Shown: piece after piece, positions 8,748-17,138 of the stretch | Numbering within the stretch: the first letter of the stretch is position 1 | How the letters are laid out: every line of letters starts with the position of its first letter | Assembly (NCBI RefSeq): GCF_016839145.1 | Contig: NZ_CP069303.1 | Location: 3,580,501-3,644,500, forward strand | Length of the DNA: 64,000 nt | Origin: Shinella sp. PSBB067 | GTDB taxonomy: Bacteria; Pseudomonadota; Alphaproteobacteria; Rhizobiales; Rhizobiaceae | Direction: 5' to 3' | Notes under the pieces: generated by a model | Told to the model about the DNA's origin: nothing | Database searches by the model: none | What the model saw: only the letters and a program-made list of their open reading frames with translations | Position numbers and translations under genes: made by a program

Positions 8748-8818
8748 AGGAGCGGCATGGTTTCCCATGACCGCGACGGGCTGTTGTGCGGCGGCCCGCC
8801 GGGCCGCCGCGAAACGCT

Positions 8819-10174
8819 TCAGGAGTGGTAGGCCGCTTCGCCGTGGGACGAGAGGTCGAGACCCTCGCGCTCGGCCTCGACGGTGACGCGCAGGCCGATG
8901 ATCATGTCGACGATCTTGTAGAGGATCGCCGAGCCGATGCCGCACCACAGGATGGTGACGATGACCGACTTGATCTGGATCCAGACCTGGGCGCCCATCG
9001 TGATGCCTTCGGCATAGCCGACGCCGCCCAGCGAGGTCGCGGCGAAGATGCCCGAGCCGATAGCGCCGACGATGCCGCCGACGCCGTGCACGCCGAAGAC
9101 ATCAGCGGTGTCGTCATAGCCGAACTTGTTCTTCACGACGGAGACGAAGAAGTAGCAGAGCGCCGAGGCGATCGCGCCGAGGACGATCGCGCCGACCGGG
9201 CCGACGGCGCCGGCAGCCGGCGTGACGGCGACGAGGCCGGCAATGACGCCGGAGGCCGCGCCCAGCATGGAGGCCTTGCCGCGGGCGACGGTTTCGATGA
9301 TGCACCAGGCGACGACCGCACCGGCCGTTGCGGTGAAGGTGTTGATCATGGCGAGACCGGCCACGCCATTGGCGGCGGCGGCCGAACCTGCGTTGAAGCC
9401 GTACCAGCCGACCCAGAGCATCGACGCGCCGACCATGGTGAGCGTCATGGAATGCGGGGCCATCATGTCCTTGCCGAAGCCGGTACGCTTGCCGACCATG
9501 AGCGCGCCGACGAGACCGGCCACGCCGGCATTGATGTGGACCACGGTGCCGCCTGCGAAGTCGATCGCACCCCAGTCCCACATCAGGGCGCCGTCACCCG
9601 ACCAGACCATGTGGGCCATCGGGAAGTAGACGAAGGTGACCCAGAGGATGCAGAAGAGCACGACGGCCGAGAACTTGATGCGCTCGGCGAAGGCGCCGAC
9701 GATCAGCGCCGGCGTGATGCAGGCGAAGGTCATCTGGAAGGCGATGAAGACATATTCCGGGATGGAGCCGGAGACGCTGTCCGGCGTCACGCCGGCAAGG
9801 AACAGCTTTTCGAAGCCGCCGACGAAGGTGTTGAGGCCGCCGCCGTTGGAGAAGGCGAGGCTGTAGCCGTAGACGACCCAGACGATCATGATCGCGGCGG
9901 AGACGACGAGGCACTGCATGAGGACGGACAGCATGTTCTTGCTGCGCACGAGGCCGCCATAGAAGAGCGCGAGGCCCGGCAGGATCATGAAGAGCACGAG
10001 GACGGTGGAGGTCAGCATCCAGGCCGTATCGCCGGAATTGATCGCGGCTGCGGCCGGTGCCGCCTCGGTTGCCGTTTCCGTTGCTTCCTGGGCAAAGGCT
10101 GCCACTGGTGCCAAAAGGCCGGTCGCAGCGATACCGACGCGGGTAAGTGTGTTGATGATCGAATTGGACGACAT
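8819..10174 (-). CDS. amtB: Ammonium transporter AmtB
   Basis: 451 residues with a cleavable signal peptide (to about Ala-Phe-Ala-Gln 29) and then eleven hydrophobic segments. Amt signatures are visible, including the early DTAWMLTSTVLVLFMILPGL region, GLALFYGGLVRSKN, and the DDTADVFGVHGVGGIVGAI segment that carries pore and cytoplasmic-face residues. It forms trimeric ammonium channels in the inner membrane; GlnK blocks the pore under nitrogen sufficiency. A GGGAG site precedes the ATG. The 29-base gap behind glnK marks one operon. Confidence 0.95.
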   Translation of the reverse strand: MSSNSIINTLTRVGIAATGLLAPVAAFAQEATETATEAAPAAAAINSGDTAWMLTSTVLVLFMILPGLALFYGGLVRSKNMLSVLMQCLVVSAAIMIVWVVYGYSLAFSNGGGLNTFVGGFEKLFLAGVTPDSVSGSIPEYVFIAFQMTFACITPALIVGAFAERIKFSAVVLFCILWVTFVYFPMAHMVWSGDGALMWDWGAIDFAGGTVVHINAGVAGLVGALMVGKRTGFGKDMMAPHSMTLTMVGASMLWVGWYGFNAGSAAAANGVAGLAMINTFTATAGAVVAWCIIETVARGKASMLGAASGVIAGLVAVTPAAGAVGPVGAIVLGAIASALCYFFVSVVKNKFGYDDTADVFGVHGVGGIVGAIGSGIFAATSLGGVGYAEGITMGAQVWIQIKSVIVTILWCGIGSAILYKIVDMIIGLRVTVEAEREGLDLSSHGEAAYHS

Positions 10175-10203
10175 TTAAGAATGCTCCCTGACAGGCCGTT
10201 TGC

Positions 10204-10542
10204 TTAAAGGGCTTCGGAATCGGTTTCGCCGGTGCGGATGCGCACGGCATGGTCGATGGAGTAGACGAAGATCTTGCCGTCGCCGATCTGGCCGGTCTTG
10301 GCGGCCGAGGCGATCGCTTCGACGGCCTTGTCGGCGACGTCGACGGGCACGGCGATCTCGATCTTCAGTTTCGGCAGGAAGCTGACGGCATATTCGGTGC
10401 CGCGATAGATTTCCGTATGCCCCTTCTGGCGCCCGTAACCCTTCACCTCGGTCACGGTCAGGCCCTGGATGCCGACGGCGGTGAGGGCTTCGCGCACCTC
10501 GTCGAGTTTGAACGGCTTGATAATGGCCATTACGATTTTCAT
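10204..10542 (-). CDS. glnK: Nitrogen regulatory protein P-II (GlnK)
   Basis: 112 residues, the exact PII length. It starts MKIVMAIIKPFKLDEV; the T-loop holds the uridylylation tyrosine in RGTEYAVSFLPK, and the ATP-binding region includes the GDGKIFV motif. PII proteins report 2-oxoglutarate, ATP/ADP and glutamine status and bind AmtB. ATG 10542 is selected from protein length; the frame is open for about 190 bases upstream but that part has no PII similarity and crosses the promoter. A sigma-54 promoter lies about 90 bases upstream, so expression should depend on RpoN and NtrC. Confidence 0.95.
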   Translation of the reverse strand: MKIVMAIIKPFKLDEVREALTAVGIQGLTVTEVKGYGRQKGHTEIYRGTEYAVSFLPKLKIEIAVPVDVADKAVEAIASAAKTGQIGDGKIFVYSIDHAVRIRTGETDSEAL

Positions 10543-10632
10543 CTGGTTTCCCATCCTTCGTGCTTGTCCCCAGCCGGGGCCGCTCTCCTTGCCGTTGGCA
10601 ACGACATGTCCACAACGACTGGGAGCTACACA

Positions 10633-10648
10633 TTCAAGGGGCGTGCCA
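10633..10648 (-). promoter_or_regulatory. Sigma-54 (RpoN) promoter of glnK-amtB
   Basis: Read on the minus strand: TGGCACG-CCCC-TTGAA, matching the -24/-12 consensus TGGCACG-N4-TTGCA at all but one position, with correct spacing. It implies a start near 10621 and a leader of about 80 bases. glnK-amtB is a classic NtrC target, which supports the call. No clear NtrC dyad was found by eye. Confidence 0.75.
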
Positions 10649-10771
10649 GATTCGAGCGCGCAATCTAACCAATTGAAATAAAATGGATAAAAATGGAAAT
10701 CGCGCTGCGGCGCAAAAAATGGCCACAGCAATTGCCTAAAAAATAGCCCTTAACTGGAAGAAGCGTAAATT

Positions 10772-11650
10772 TTAGCCAGTTGCCTTTTTCCGAATCAGCC
10801 CTTCCTGGGCGACGGAGGCAATGAGCGTGCCGGAGCGGGTGAAAATTCCACCGCGCGTCATGCCGCGCCCGCCGAATGCCGAGGGGCTGTCCTGGCTGTA
10901 GAGCAGCCAGTCGTCGAGAACGGGCGGGCGGTGGAACCACATGGCGTGATCGAGGCTCGCCACCTGCAGCGAGCGGTCGAGCACCGATGTGCCATGCGCG
11001 AAGAGCGAGGTATCGAGCAGCGTCATGTCGGAGAGATAGGCGAGCACCGCCGCCTGGAGATGCCGCTCGGCCGGCACCGGCCCGGTCGTGCGCACCCAGA
11101 TGTCCTGGTGCGGCTCCAGCTTCTCCGTCGAAAGATAATGCGCGAGCGAAACGGGCCGCAGCTCGATCGGCCGCGGGCGCTCCCAGTAGGCGCGGATATG
11201 CGGCGACGCGGCGGCCATGAACTGCTCCTTCAGCTCCGCCTCGCCGAGCAGCTTTTCCGGCGGCGGCACGTCGGGCATCGGCGCCTGGTGGTCGAAGCCG
11301 TCCTCCTCGTCCTGGAAGGACGCCGTCATGAGGTAGATCGGCTTGTCGTGCTGGATGGCGACGACGCGGCGCGTGGCGAAGGAGCCGCCGTCACGGATGT
11401 TCTCCACCTCGTAGATGATGGGCACCGAAGGATCGCCCGGCCGCACGAAATAGGCATGCAGCGAATGCACGAAGCGGTTCTCCTCCTCCACCGTGCGCGT
11501 TGCGGCGACGAGCGCCTGGCCGACCACCTGGCCGCCGAACACCCGCTGCCAGCCGACCTGCGGGCTCTTGCCGCGGAACAGGCGCATTTCCAGCCGCTCG
11601 AGATCGAGCGTTTCGAGAAGGCTATGCATGGCGGGATTCTGGCGCGACAT
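10772..11650 (-). CDS. tesB: Acyl-CoA thioesterase II
   Basis: 292 residues, a double hot-dog fold thioesterase that hydrolyses medium- and long-chain acyl-CoA to free acid and CoA. Recognisable TesB segments: VFGGQVVGQAL near residue 38, HSLHAYFVRPGDPS, GGSFATRRVVAIQ, and in the second hot-dog LASLDHAMWFHRP-like text with HAMWFHR, then DWLLYSQDSPSA. ATG 11650 gives the usual N-terminus; the frame stays open upstream but would overlap the promoter of the divergent monooxygenase. It ends 230 bases before glnK. Confidence 0.92.
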   Translation of the reverse strand: MSRQNPAMHSLLETLDLERLEMRLFRGKSPQVGWQRVFGGQVVGQALVAATRTVEEENRFVHSLHAYFVRPGDPSVPIIYEVENIRDGGSFATRRVVAIQHDKPIYLMTASFQDEEDGFDHQAPMPDVPPPEKLLGEAELKEQFMAAASPHIRAYWERPRPIELRPVSLAHYLSTEKLEPHQDIWVRTTGPVPAERHLQAAVLAYLSDMTLLDTSLFAHGTSVLDRSLQVASLDHAMWFHRPPVLDDWLLYSQDSPSAFGGRGMTRGGIFTRSGTLIASVAQEGLIRKKATG

Positions 11651-11744
11651 TTGGACGTGGCTCCCAAGCTGGACCCGAGGTAGGAAAGCGGTTCCTCCTC
11701 CTCTATATAGGGGGAACGAAGACCTCAAGCGCCGAGGAGGCCCC

Positions 11745-12980
11745 ATGACCGAAGCCCAGATGCTCGATGTGCTCGTCGCCGGCGGCGGCTATGTCGGCCT
11801 GTCGCTGGCCGTCGCCGTCAAGAAGGCCGCGCCGCACCTCGCCGTCGAGGTGGTGGACGGCGCGCCGGATCATGCCTGGCGCAAGGACGAGCGCGCCTTC
11901 GCCATCGTCGCCGCCGCGCGCAACCTCCTCGACGTGCTCGGCATCTGGGACGGGATCGAGCCCGAGGCCGAGCCGATCCGCCGCATGGTCATCACCGATT
12001 CGCGCACGGCCGATCCCGTCCGCCCCGTCTTCCTCACCTTCGAGGGCGCCGGCTCCGGCGACGACGGCCAGCCCTTCGCCCATATGGTGCCGAACCGCGC
12101 CATCACCGGCGCCCTCCTCCAGCAGGCGGAAGCCCTTGGCGTGACGATCCGCTGGTCGACCGCCGTGGAAGGCTTCGCCACCGGCCAGCATTCCACCGCC
12201 GTCAGCCTTTCCGACGGCACGGAGCGCCACACGCGCCTCCTCGTGGCCTGCGACGGCGTGCACTCGAAGCTGCGCGACATGGCCGGCATCAAGACGGTGC
12301 GCTTCGATTACGGCCAGTCCGGCATCGTCACCACCGTCCAGCACGAGCGCCCGCACGAGGGCACGGCGGAGGAGCATTTCCTGCCCGCCGGCCCCTTCGC
12401 CACCCTGCCGCTCACCGGCAACCGCTCCTCGCTGGTCTGGACGGAGCGCACGGAGGATGCCCGCCGCCTCGTTGCGAGCGACGACCTCGTCTTCGAGGAG
12501 GAGCTGGAGCGCCGCTTCGGCCACAAGCTCGGCGCGCTGAAGGTGGTCGACGGCCGCCGCGCCTTCCCGCTCGGCCTGACGCTCGCCCGCGCCTTCGTCG
12601 CCCCGCGCTTCGCGCTTGCGGGCGATGCCGCGCACGGCATCCATCCGATTTCCGGCCAGGGCCTCAATCTCGGCTTCAAGGACGTCGCGGCACTCGCCGA
12701 AACCATCGTGGAAGCAGACCGCCTCGGCCTCGACATCGGCGCCGTCTCGGTGCTGGAGCGTTACGAGACCTGGCGCCGCTTCGACACGGTCCGCATGGGC
12801 ATGACCACCGACGTGCTGAACCGCCTCTTCTCCAACGACGTCACGCCGCTGCGCGTGCTGCGCGACCTCGGCCTCGGCGTCGTCGACCGCCTGCCGGGCC
12901 TCAAATCCTTCTTCATCCGCCAGGCCGAGGGCACCTCCGGCGGCGGCCATCCGCGCATGCTGGTGGGCCAGCCGATCTGA
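11745..12980 (+). CDS. UbiH/UbiF/COQ6-family FAD monooxygenase
   Basis: 411 residues. An N-terminal Rossmann motif (VAGGGYVGLSLAVA, residues about 10-23) binds FAD; a second FAD motif, AGDAAHGIHPISGQGLNLG, lies near residue 295. This family hydroxylates the aromatic ring in ubiquinone synthesis at C1, C5 or C6. Alphaproteobacteria use several paralogues (UbiH, UbiF-like, UbiL, UbiM), so the position hydroxylated cannot be told here. GAGGAGG lies just upstream of ATG 11745; an in-frame GTG upstream would run through the tesB start. It diverges from tesB with a gap of 94 bases. Confidence 0.88.
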   Translation: MTEAQMLDVLVAGGGYVGLSLAVAVKKAAPHLAVEVVDGAPDHAWRKDERAFAIVAAARNLLDVLGIWDGIEPEAEPIRRMVITDSRTADPVRPVFLTFEGAGSGDDGQPFAHMVPNRAITGALLQQAEALGVTIRWSTAVEGFATGQHSTAVSLSDGTERHTRLLVACDGVHSKLRDMAGIKTVRFDYGQSGIVTTVQHERPHEGTAEEHFLPAGPFATLPLTGNRSSLVWTERTEDARRLVASDDLVFEEELERRFGHKLGALKVVDGRRAFPLGLTLARAFVAPRFALAGDAAHGIHPISGQGLNLGFKDVAALAETIVEADRLGLDIGAVSVLERYETWRRFDTVRMGMTTDVLNRLFSNDVTPLRVLRDLGLGVVDRLPGLKSFFIRQAEGTSGGGHPRMLVGQPI

Positions 12981-13073
12981 GAGGCGCCAGCCGCAGGAGG
13001 CCTGCCCTCCGAAAAGGACGGCGCGCCCGGTCTTGCGCCGTGCCCGCGCCGGCGCCCCACCCACCGACGTCAT

Positions 13074-13400
13074 CCTCGGGCTCGACCCGAGGATCATCCT
13101 ATGTGTTCGCTCTGTTGTCGGATGGTTGCGGGACGCGGCCGAGAGGATCCCGGCCGCCGTTGGTGACGGAAGGCCGCCGCGTGGCCTGGTCCATTCCCGC
13201 TTCGCACATCAACCTGAACAGTTGCATGAGGCTGTCGCCACAGGCCTCGCACACAGGAGCAGGCCCCATGACGATACACCAGACCTTCGTCGGCTGCGAC
13301 ATCGGCAAGGAAGCGGTCGATATCCTCGATCCGCGGACGGCCACGCGGCACTCGGAGCGTGGATGGTCGGGTCAAGCCCGACCATGACGAAGGAGAGGTA
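13074..13400 (+). repeat. REP-like bipartite repeat, copy 3, split by IS remnant
   Basis: The two hairpins of the family are present in diverged form, at 13074-13092 (cctcggg/cccgagg) and 13365-13383 (ggtcggg/cccgacc), with gtcat before the first and catgacgaaggagag after the second as in copies 1 and 2. The hairpins are about 270 bases apart instead of about 37, and the extra DNA includes an IS110-type transposase start. Confidence 0.6.
13100..13360 (+). pseudogene. IS110-family transposase N-terminal remnant
   Basis: From ATG 13268 the frame reads MTIHQTFVGCDIGKEAVDILD, matching the N-terminus of IS110-type DEDD transposases, where the aspartate of GCD is the first catalytic residue. Resemblance ends after about 25 codons as the frame re-enters repeat sequence. 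The ~160 bases before the ATG have no other explanation and may be the left end of the element. Everything beyond the N-terminus, and the right end, is missing, so it cannot move itself. Confidence 0.6.
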
Positions 13401-13430
13401 TGTGAGAGCATGGCGAGAGCGTGCCCCGCC

Positions 13431-13619
13431 TCAGTCCTTGATCTCCCGCGCCTCCGAGATCAGCATGATCGGAATCCCGTCGCGGATCGGGTAGGCGAGC
13501 TTCGCCTTTTCGGAGACGAGCTCGCCGGCCTTCGCGTCATAGGTCAGCCGCCCCTTGGTCAGCGGGCAGACGAGGAGTTCGAGCAGTTTCGGGTCGACCC
13601 GGCTGGTGCTGGCATCCAT
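13431..13619 (-). CDS. Trm112-family zinc-ribbon-like protein
   Basis: 62 residues, typical of the short Trm112/YcaR family: [13 protein letters not shown] near the N-terminus and [18 protein letters not shown] at the end. In eukaryotes Trm112 activates methyltransferases; bacterial members are poorly understood. Only one of the usual zinc-binding cysteines (the one in CPLTKG) remains, so metal binding is doubtful. It starts 8 bases after the LON-domain gene and is the last gene of a thioredoxin, LON-domain, Trm112 run. Confidence 0.85.
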   Translation of the reverse strand: MDASTSRVDPKLLELLVCPLTKGRLTYDAKAGELVSEKAKLAYPIRDGIPIMLISEAREIKD

Positions 13620-13627
13620 GGCAGGTC

Positions 13628-14308
13628 CTATTGCAGCCGCGTGTCGACGTCGCCGTAACTGCGCGCCAGCACGATTTCGGTGATCGCGATCAGCGTTTCC
13701 GCCCGCGTCTTGAGATCGGGCGCCTCCAGCAGCGCCTGCTTTTCCGCCGGCCCGTAGGGCGACATCATCGCCATGGAGTTGACGAGCGTCATGTTGCTGG
13801 CGCGCTCGACACTCTCCCAGTCCGCTTCCAGCTTGTTGGCCTCCAGATAGGCCCGGAAGGCGGCGAGCAGCGCCTCGCGGTCGACGCCCTGCTCGTCGTC
13901 GCTGGCCGAGAGGTCCGTGATGAAGGGCGCGATGCGGAAGCTGCGATAGGACTTGCCGCCGCGCACCTCCTCCAGCAGCCGGTAGCGGCAGATGCCGGTG
14001 AGCGAGACGATGTAACGCCCGTCTCCGGTCTCGGCGAAGGAGGTGATGCGGCCGAGGCAGCCGACCTGGCAGAGCGACGGCGTGTCGCCTGCCGTCTCCT
14101 CCGCGCGGTGCTCGCCGAAGACGGGCTGCACCATGCCGATCAGCCGGTGCGAGGCGAGCGCGTCGTCGAACATGGCGAGATAGCGCGGCTCGAAGATGTT
14201 GAGCGGGAGCTGGCCGCCGGGCAGGAGCAATGCACCCGTCAGCGGAAAGACGGGGATGGCCTCGGGCAGGTCCGCCGGCTTCAGATAACGCGCATTTCCC
14301 ACCTGCAT
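13628..14308 (-). CDS. LON peptidase substrate-binding domain protein
   Basis: 226 residues corresponding to the N-terminal domain of Lon protease alone ([30 protein letters not shown] near the start, then GCLGRI and [13 protein letters not shown]). There is no AAA+ motor and no Ser-Lys protease dyad, so it is not a protease; stand-alone LAN domains are presumed to bind unfolded or specific proteins. ATG 14308 is preceded by GGGAAGG at good spacing. It follows the thioredoxin-TPR gene in the same direction, fitting a protein-quality-control operon. Confidence 0.88.
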   Translation of the reverse strand: MQVGNARYLKPADLPEAIPVFPLTGALLLPGGQLPLNIFEPRYLAMFDDALASHRLIGMVQPVFGEHRAEETAGDTPSLCQVGCLGRITSFAETGDGRYIVSLTGICRYRLLEEVRGGKSYRSFRIAPFITDLSASDDEQGVDREALLAAFRAYLEANKLEADWESVERASNMTLVNSMAMMSPYGPAEKQALLEAPDLKTRAETLIAITEIVLARSYGDVDTRLQ

Positions 14309-14432
14309 GGCATTGCCTTCCCATTTCGCGGCGCGGCGCAACATCCTTTGCCCCTCACCATCGCGCCTTCCCCGAATGTGGGGTAGGCGCGGCGTTTCTC
14401 AAGGGACACCGCTTCGCCGGCCGGAAAAAAGC

Positions 14433-15395
14433 TCAGGAAAACAGGATCGACGACAGCTTGCGGCGGGCGGCGATCGTCGCCGGATCCTTGGGGCCCCAGA
14501 CCTCGAAGAACTGCAGCAGCTCGCGGCGCGCGCCGTCGTCCTCGAAGGCGCGGTCGTGCTTCATGATATGGAGAAGATGGTCGGCCGCCGCCTGGCGGTC
14601 GCCCTCCACGTTGCGGATCTTCGCAAGGTTCAGCCGCGCGGCGTGGTCGTCCGGATCGAGCGCCAGCGTGTGTTCCAGCGCAGAGGGATCGCCGAGCTTG
14701 CGCGCCTCCTCGATCTGGTCGAGCTTTTTGGCAACCGCTGCGATGGCCGGATCGGCAGCGACGGCTTCCGGCAGGTTGGCGAGGGCCTGCCGGGCGTTTT
14801 CCGGCTGTCCGACGGCGATCATGCATTCGGCGATGCCGGCAAGCGCCGCGGCGTTCTCCGGATCGGCCTGCAGCAGGGCGCCGTAGAGATCGGCGGCGCC
14901 GGCAAGATCGCCCGCGTCGAACCGCGTCCTCGCCTCGGAAAGCAGCGCCTCCATCTCGGCCTTCTCATCCACGTCGGCGGGGCCGGCGACCTTGTCGATG
15001 AACGCGCGGACCTGGCTTTCCGGCACGGCCCCCATGAAGCCGTCCACCGGCCGGCCGGCGACGAAGGCGATGACGGCGGGAATGGACTGGATGCCGAGCT
15101 GGCCGGGAATGGAGGGATGGTCGTCGATGTTCAGCTTGACCAGCTTGACGCGACCCGCCCCCTCGCGCACGACCTTCTCGATGATCGGCTGGAGCTGCTT
15201 GCAGGGGCCGCACCAAGGCGCCCAGAAATCGACGAGGACCGGCTGCTGGCGCGAGGCCTCGAGCACGTCGCGCGAGAAATTCGCCGTGGTCGTGTCCTTG
15301 ACCAGGTCATCCGCCGGTGCCGCCCCGCCATAGCTCGCCGAAACGTTCATCTGTCCGCCATAGGACGATGCATAGGGGTTGTCGCTTGCACTCAT
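14433..15395 (-). CDS. Thioredoxin-TPR co-chaperone (YbbN/CnoX-like)
   Basis: 320 residues: a thioredoxin domain (about 35-145) with the active-site motif WCGPC near residue 61 and the cis-proline segment IQSIPAVIAF, followed by helical TPR-like repeats (about 155-315). This architecture is that of YbbN/CnoX, which holds oxidatively damaged proteins and passes them to GroEL or DnaK. The complete CGPC suggests it keeps redox activity, unlike E. coli CnoX. AGGAGAG precedes the ATG. It is first of a three-gene run with the LON-domain and Trm112 genes. Confidence 0.88.
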   Translation of the reverse strand: MSASDNPYASSYGGQMNVSASYGGAAPADDLVKDTTTANFSRDVLEASRQQPVLVDFWAPWCGPCKQLQPIIEKVVREGAGRVKLVKLNIDDHPSIPGQLGIQSIPAVIAFVAGRPVDGFMGAVPESQVRAFIDKVAGPADVDEKAEMEALLSEARTRFDAGDLAGAADLYGALLQADPENAAALAGIAECMIAVGQPENARQALANLPEAVAADPAIAAVAKKLDQIEEARKLGDPSALEHTLALDPDDHAARLNLAKIRNVEGDRQAAADHLLHIMKHDRAFEDDGARRELLQFFEVWGPKDPATIAARRKLSSILFS

Positions 15396-15452
15396 GGGTC
15401 TCTCCTGTGGCGCAAAGCGCCGTCAACGTCTGTCTGCGCACAAAATCGTATG

Positions 15453-15962
15453 TCAGGCCGTGACTTTCAAGACAAGCGGCTCGTGTCCCGTCGCCTCGAT
15501 GAAACGCAGCAGGTCCTTCGAGCCGATGGAGGTCGTCGCATCGTTGCGCAGCGGATGGCAGTTGAGCGTATCGTAGGCCATCAGGTCTTCGTCGATGATG
15601 ATCTTCACGTTCTTCCCCGTGTCGTTGAACACGCCGAAGGCCGTGACGGCGCCGGGGATGACGCCGAGATATTCCATCAGCTTTTCCGGCCTACCGAAGG
15701 ACACGCGGCTTGCCGCGCCGATCACGGAATGAACGGTCTTCAGGTCCACCGTCGCATGTTCCTCGACCGTCATCAGGAAGTAGTTGTCCTTCTTGTCCTT
15801 GACGAAGAGGTTCTTCGTGTGGCCGCCCGGAATCTCGTCGCGCAGCGCCACCGATTCGGCGACGGTGAAAACGGGCGCATGCTCCTTCGTCGCATGGGCG
15901 ATGCCCAGTCCGTCGAGAAACTGAAAGAGGTCCTTGTCCGTCTTCGGCTGCATATCGGTCAT
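15453..15962 (-). CDS. Prolyl-tRNA editing protein ProX/PrdX (YbaK-like)
   Basis: 169 residues of the YbaK/ProX fold that hydrolyses mischarged Ala-tRNA(Pro) in trans. Features: FLDGLGIAHATKEHAPVFTV at the N-terminus, the Lys-containing TKNLFVKDKKDNYFL segment that holds the conserved catalytic lysine, and GAVTAFGVFND near the C-terminal half. ATG 15962 is chosen since the text before it has no family similarity and GGTGGGAA lies upstream. Transcribed alone. Confidence 0.87.
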   Translation of the reverse strand: MTDMQPKTDKDLFQFLDGLGIAHATKEHAPVFTVAESVALRDEIPGGHTKNLFVKDKKDNYFLMTVEEHATVDLKTVHSVIGAASRVSFGRPEKLMEYLGVIPGAVTAFGVFNDTGKNVKIIIDEDLMAYDTLNCHPLRNDATTSIGSKDLLRFIEATGHEPLVLKVTA

Positions 15963-16177
15963 GTCGCGTTCCCACCAAGAATTGCACCGTCCGCTGATAG
16001 GGCTTCGCCCGCCCCGGCGCAACCTCCTGAGAAACCGGCGCTTTGGAAGACGTCGCAATTTTTTCGGCAAAATCCGACATTTCCCTGTTGCATTTGAAAA
16101 TGGCTTGGGCCATATAGCGCCCGTCGCCGCAACGCAGCGACCTTCGGCCACCGACTACCCCAGGCCGTCGACGATGA

Positions 16178-16252
16178 GCGGGTGTAGCTCAGGGGTAGAG
16201 CACAACCTTGCCAAGGTTGGGGTCGAGCGTTCGAATCGCTTCACCCGCTCCA
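16178..16252 (+). tRNA. tRNA-Gly (anticodon GCC)
   Basis: Full cloverleaf: acceptor gcgggtg (16178-16184) pairs with cacccgc (16242-16248); D arm GCTCAGGGGTAGAGC; anticodon stem CAACC/GGTTG with loop TTGCCAA, giving GCC; T arm with GTTCGAAT. The discriminator T and CCA (16250-16252) are encoded. Integrative elements often use this tRNA's 3' end, and relic conjugation DNA follows it. Confidence 0.97.
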
Positions 16253-16272
16253 TTCTCTCCAAAAGTTTCGAA

Positions 16273-16297
16273 GCCTCGGTTCGCCGGGGCTTTTGTG
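16273..16297 (+). terminator. Terminator after tRNA-Gly
   Basis: A 7-bp stem (gcctcgg with ccggggc, one G-T pair) around a stable TTCG tetraloop, followed by ttttgtgtttt. It lies 20 bases past the tRNA and ends its transcript. Confidence 0.8.
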
Positions 16298-16350
16298 TTT
16301 TCCGGAGCGGTTGAAATCCCGAGGAGCGAGAGCGGCTGGAAAAGTCGCGG

Positions 16351-16905
16351 TTACACGCGGGTTACCAATTTACGGCTTCGACATAGACGAGGGTATGGAT
16401 CTACTTGCTCGGGACACTCGCGGCCCTCTTCGGCCGCGAGTATCGTCTGCATGCTGCCATTGGCGGCAACAACGACGAGCGGCTGGCCCTGAAGTGCGAT
16501 GGTCCGATTGCTGGTCTGTGTCGTCTGAGCCTTCTGCTTGCGCCTACAAGCCGCGACATCTCGGTCGGTTAGTATCGATATTGCCGACCGCAGTGGCATG
16601 GACACGCATGACGTCCTGCAAACCGTCAACCGTGTTCTGATAGTACGATCGCACGCACACCAAGACTTACCCGTTCAACGCGGACATGGGGACTTAGGTG
16701 TATTTCTGGCTGAAGGCCTGATCGATCTGCTTCATGTCACAGGCGATATTCCGCACCTGCTTTGGAAAGCGCCTGTATCTCCAAAATGGCTGCTCGATAA
16801 GACGGAGTGAGGAGATCGTCAGGCTCGCCAGATTCTTCACCTGGTTGACGAACATCTGTGCATGCCGACATCCAAATCCCGAAGACGGTAATCGGGATTG
16901 AAGAC
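16351..16905 (-). pseudogene. trbJ: trbJ relic (conjugal transfer, type IV secretion)
   Basis: Pieces of TrbJ appear in order on the minus strand but in different frames: GVFNPDY (mature N-terminus, near 16905), FVNQVKNLASLTISSL (about 16850), ACDMKQIDQAFSQKY (just before 16697), YQNTVDGLQDVMRVHATAVGNIDTNR (two pieces, about 16650-16575), IALQGQPL and ILAAEEGRE (about 16490-16415). Several frameshifts and stops separate them, so no protein is made. TrbJ is a periplasmic part of the Trb mating channel. Recognition is from remembered TrbJ sequences and needs a search. The site, directly 3' of tRNA-Gly, suggests a decayed integrative conjugative element. Confidence 0.7.
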
Positions 16906-17138
16906 ACCAGATCGCCGATGAGGGAGACCCACGGCATCCTTCATCGGTGATCTGCCCGGCGTCGTCGCAACGGACATGGCCCGCGTCCTCGGGCTGCAAT
17001 GCCGAATCCATGGCGAAACCCGAGACCTTGCGCGGATCGCCTTCATGTTGATCGACCCGCAAAACGAGGCGAGCGTGGCCGGGTTCGCCGTGAATTGCCA
17101 GGCGGAGGAAACCTTCCGACGGCGGACCCCTCCTGACA
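16906..17138. other. Unrecognised, probably decayed DNA
   Basis: About 230 bp between the trbJ relic and the dehydrogenase stop. Both strands have open frames but none shows a family I recognise, nor a usable start. It most likely belongs to the same decayed element; trbE is the usual neighbour upstream of trbJ but I could not confirm it. Confidence 0.4.

Noticed and set aside
16253..17138. An intact genomic island or att duplication at tRNA-Gly
   Set aside because: No second copy of the tRNA 3' end was found by eye and the relic genes are broken, so only a scar is claimed.
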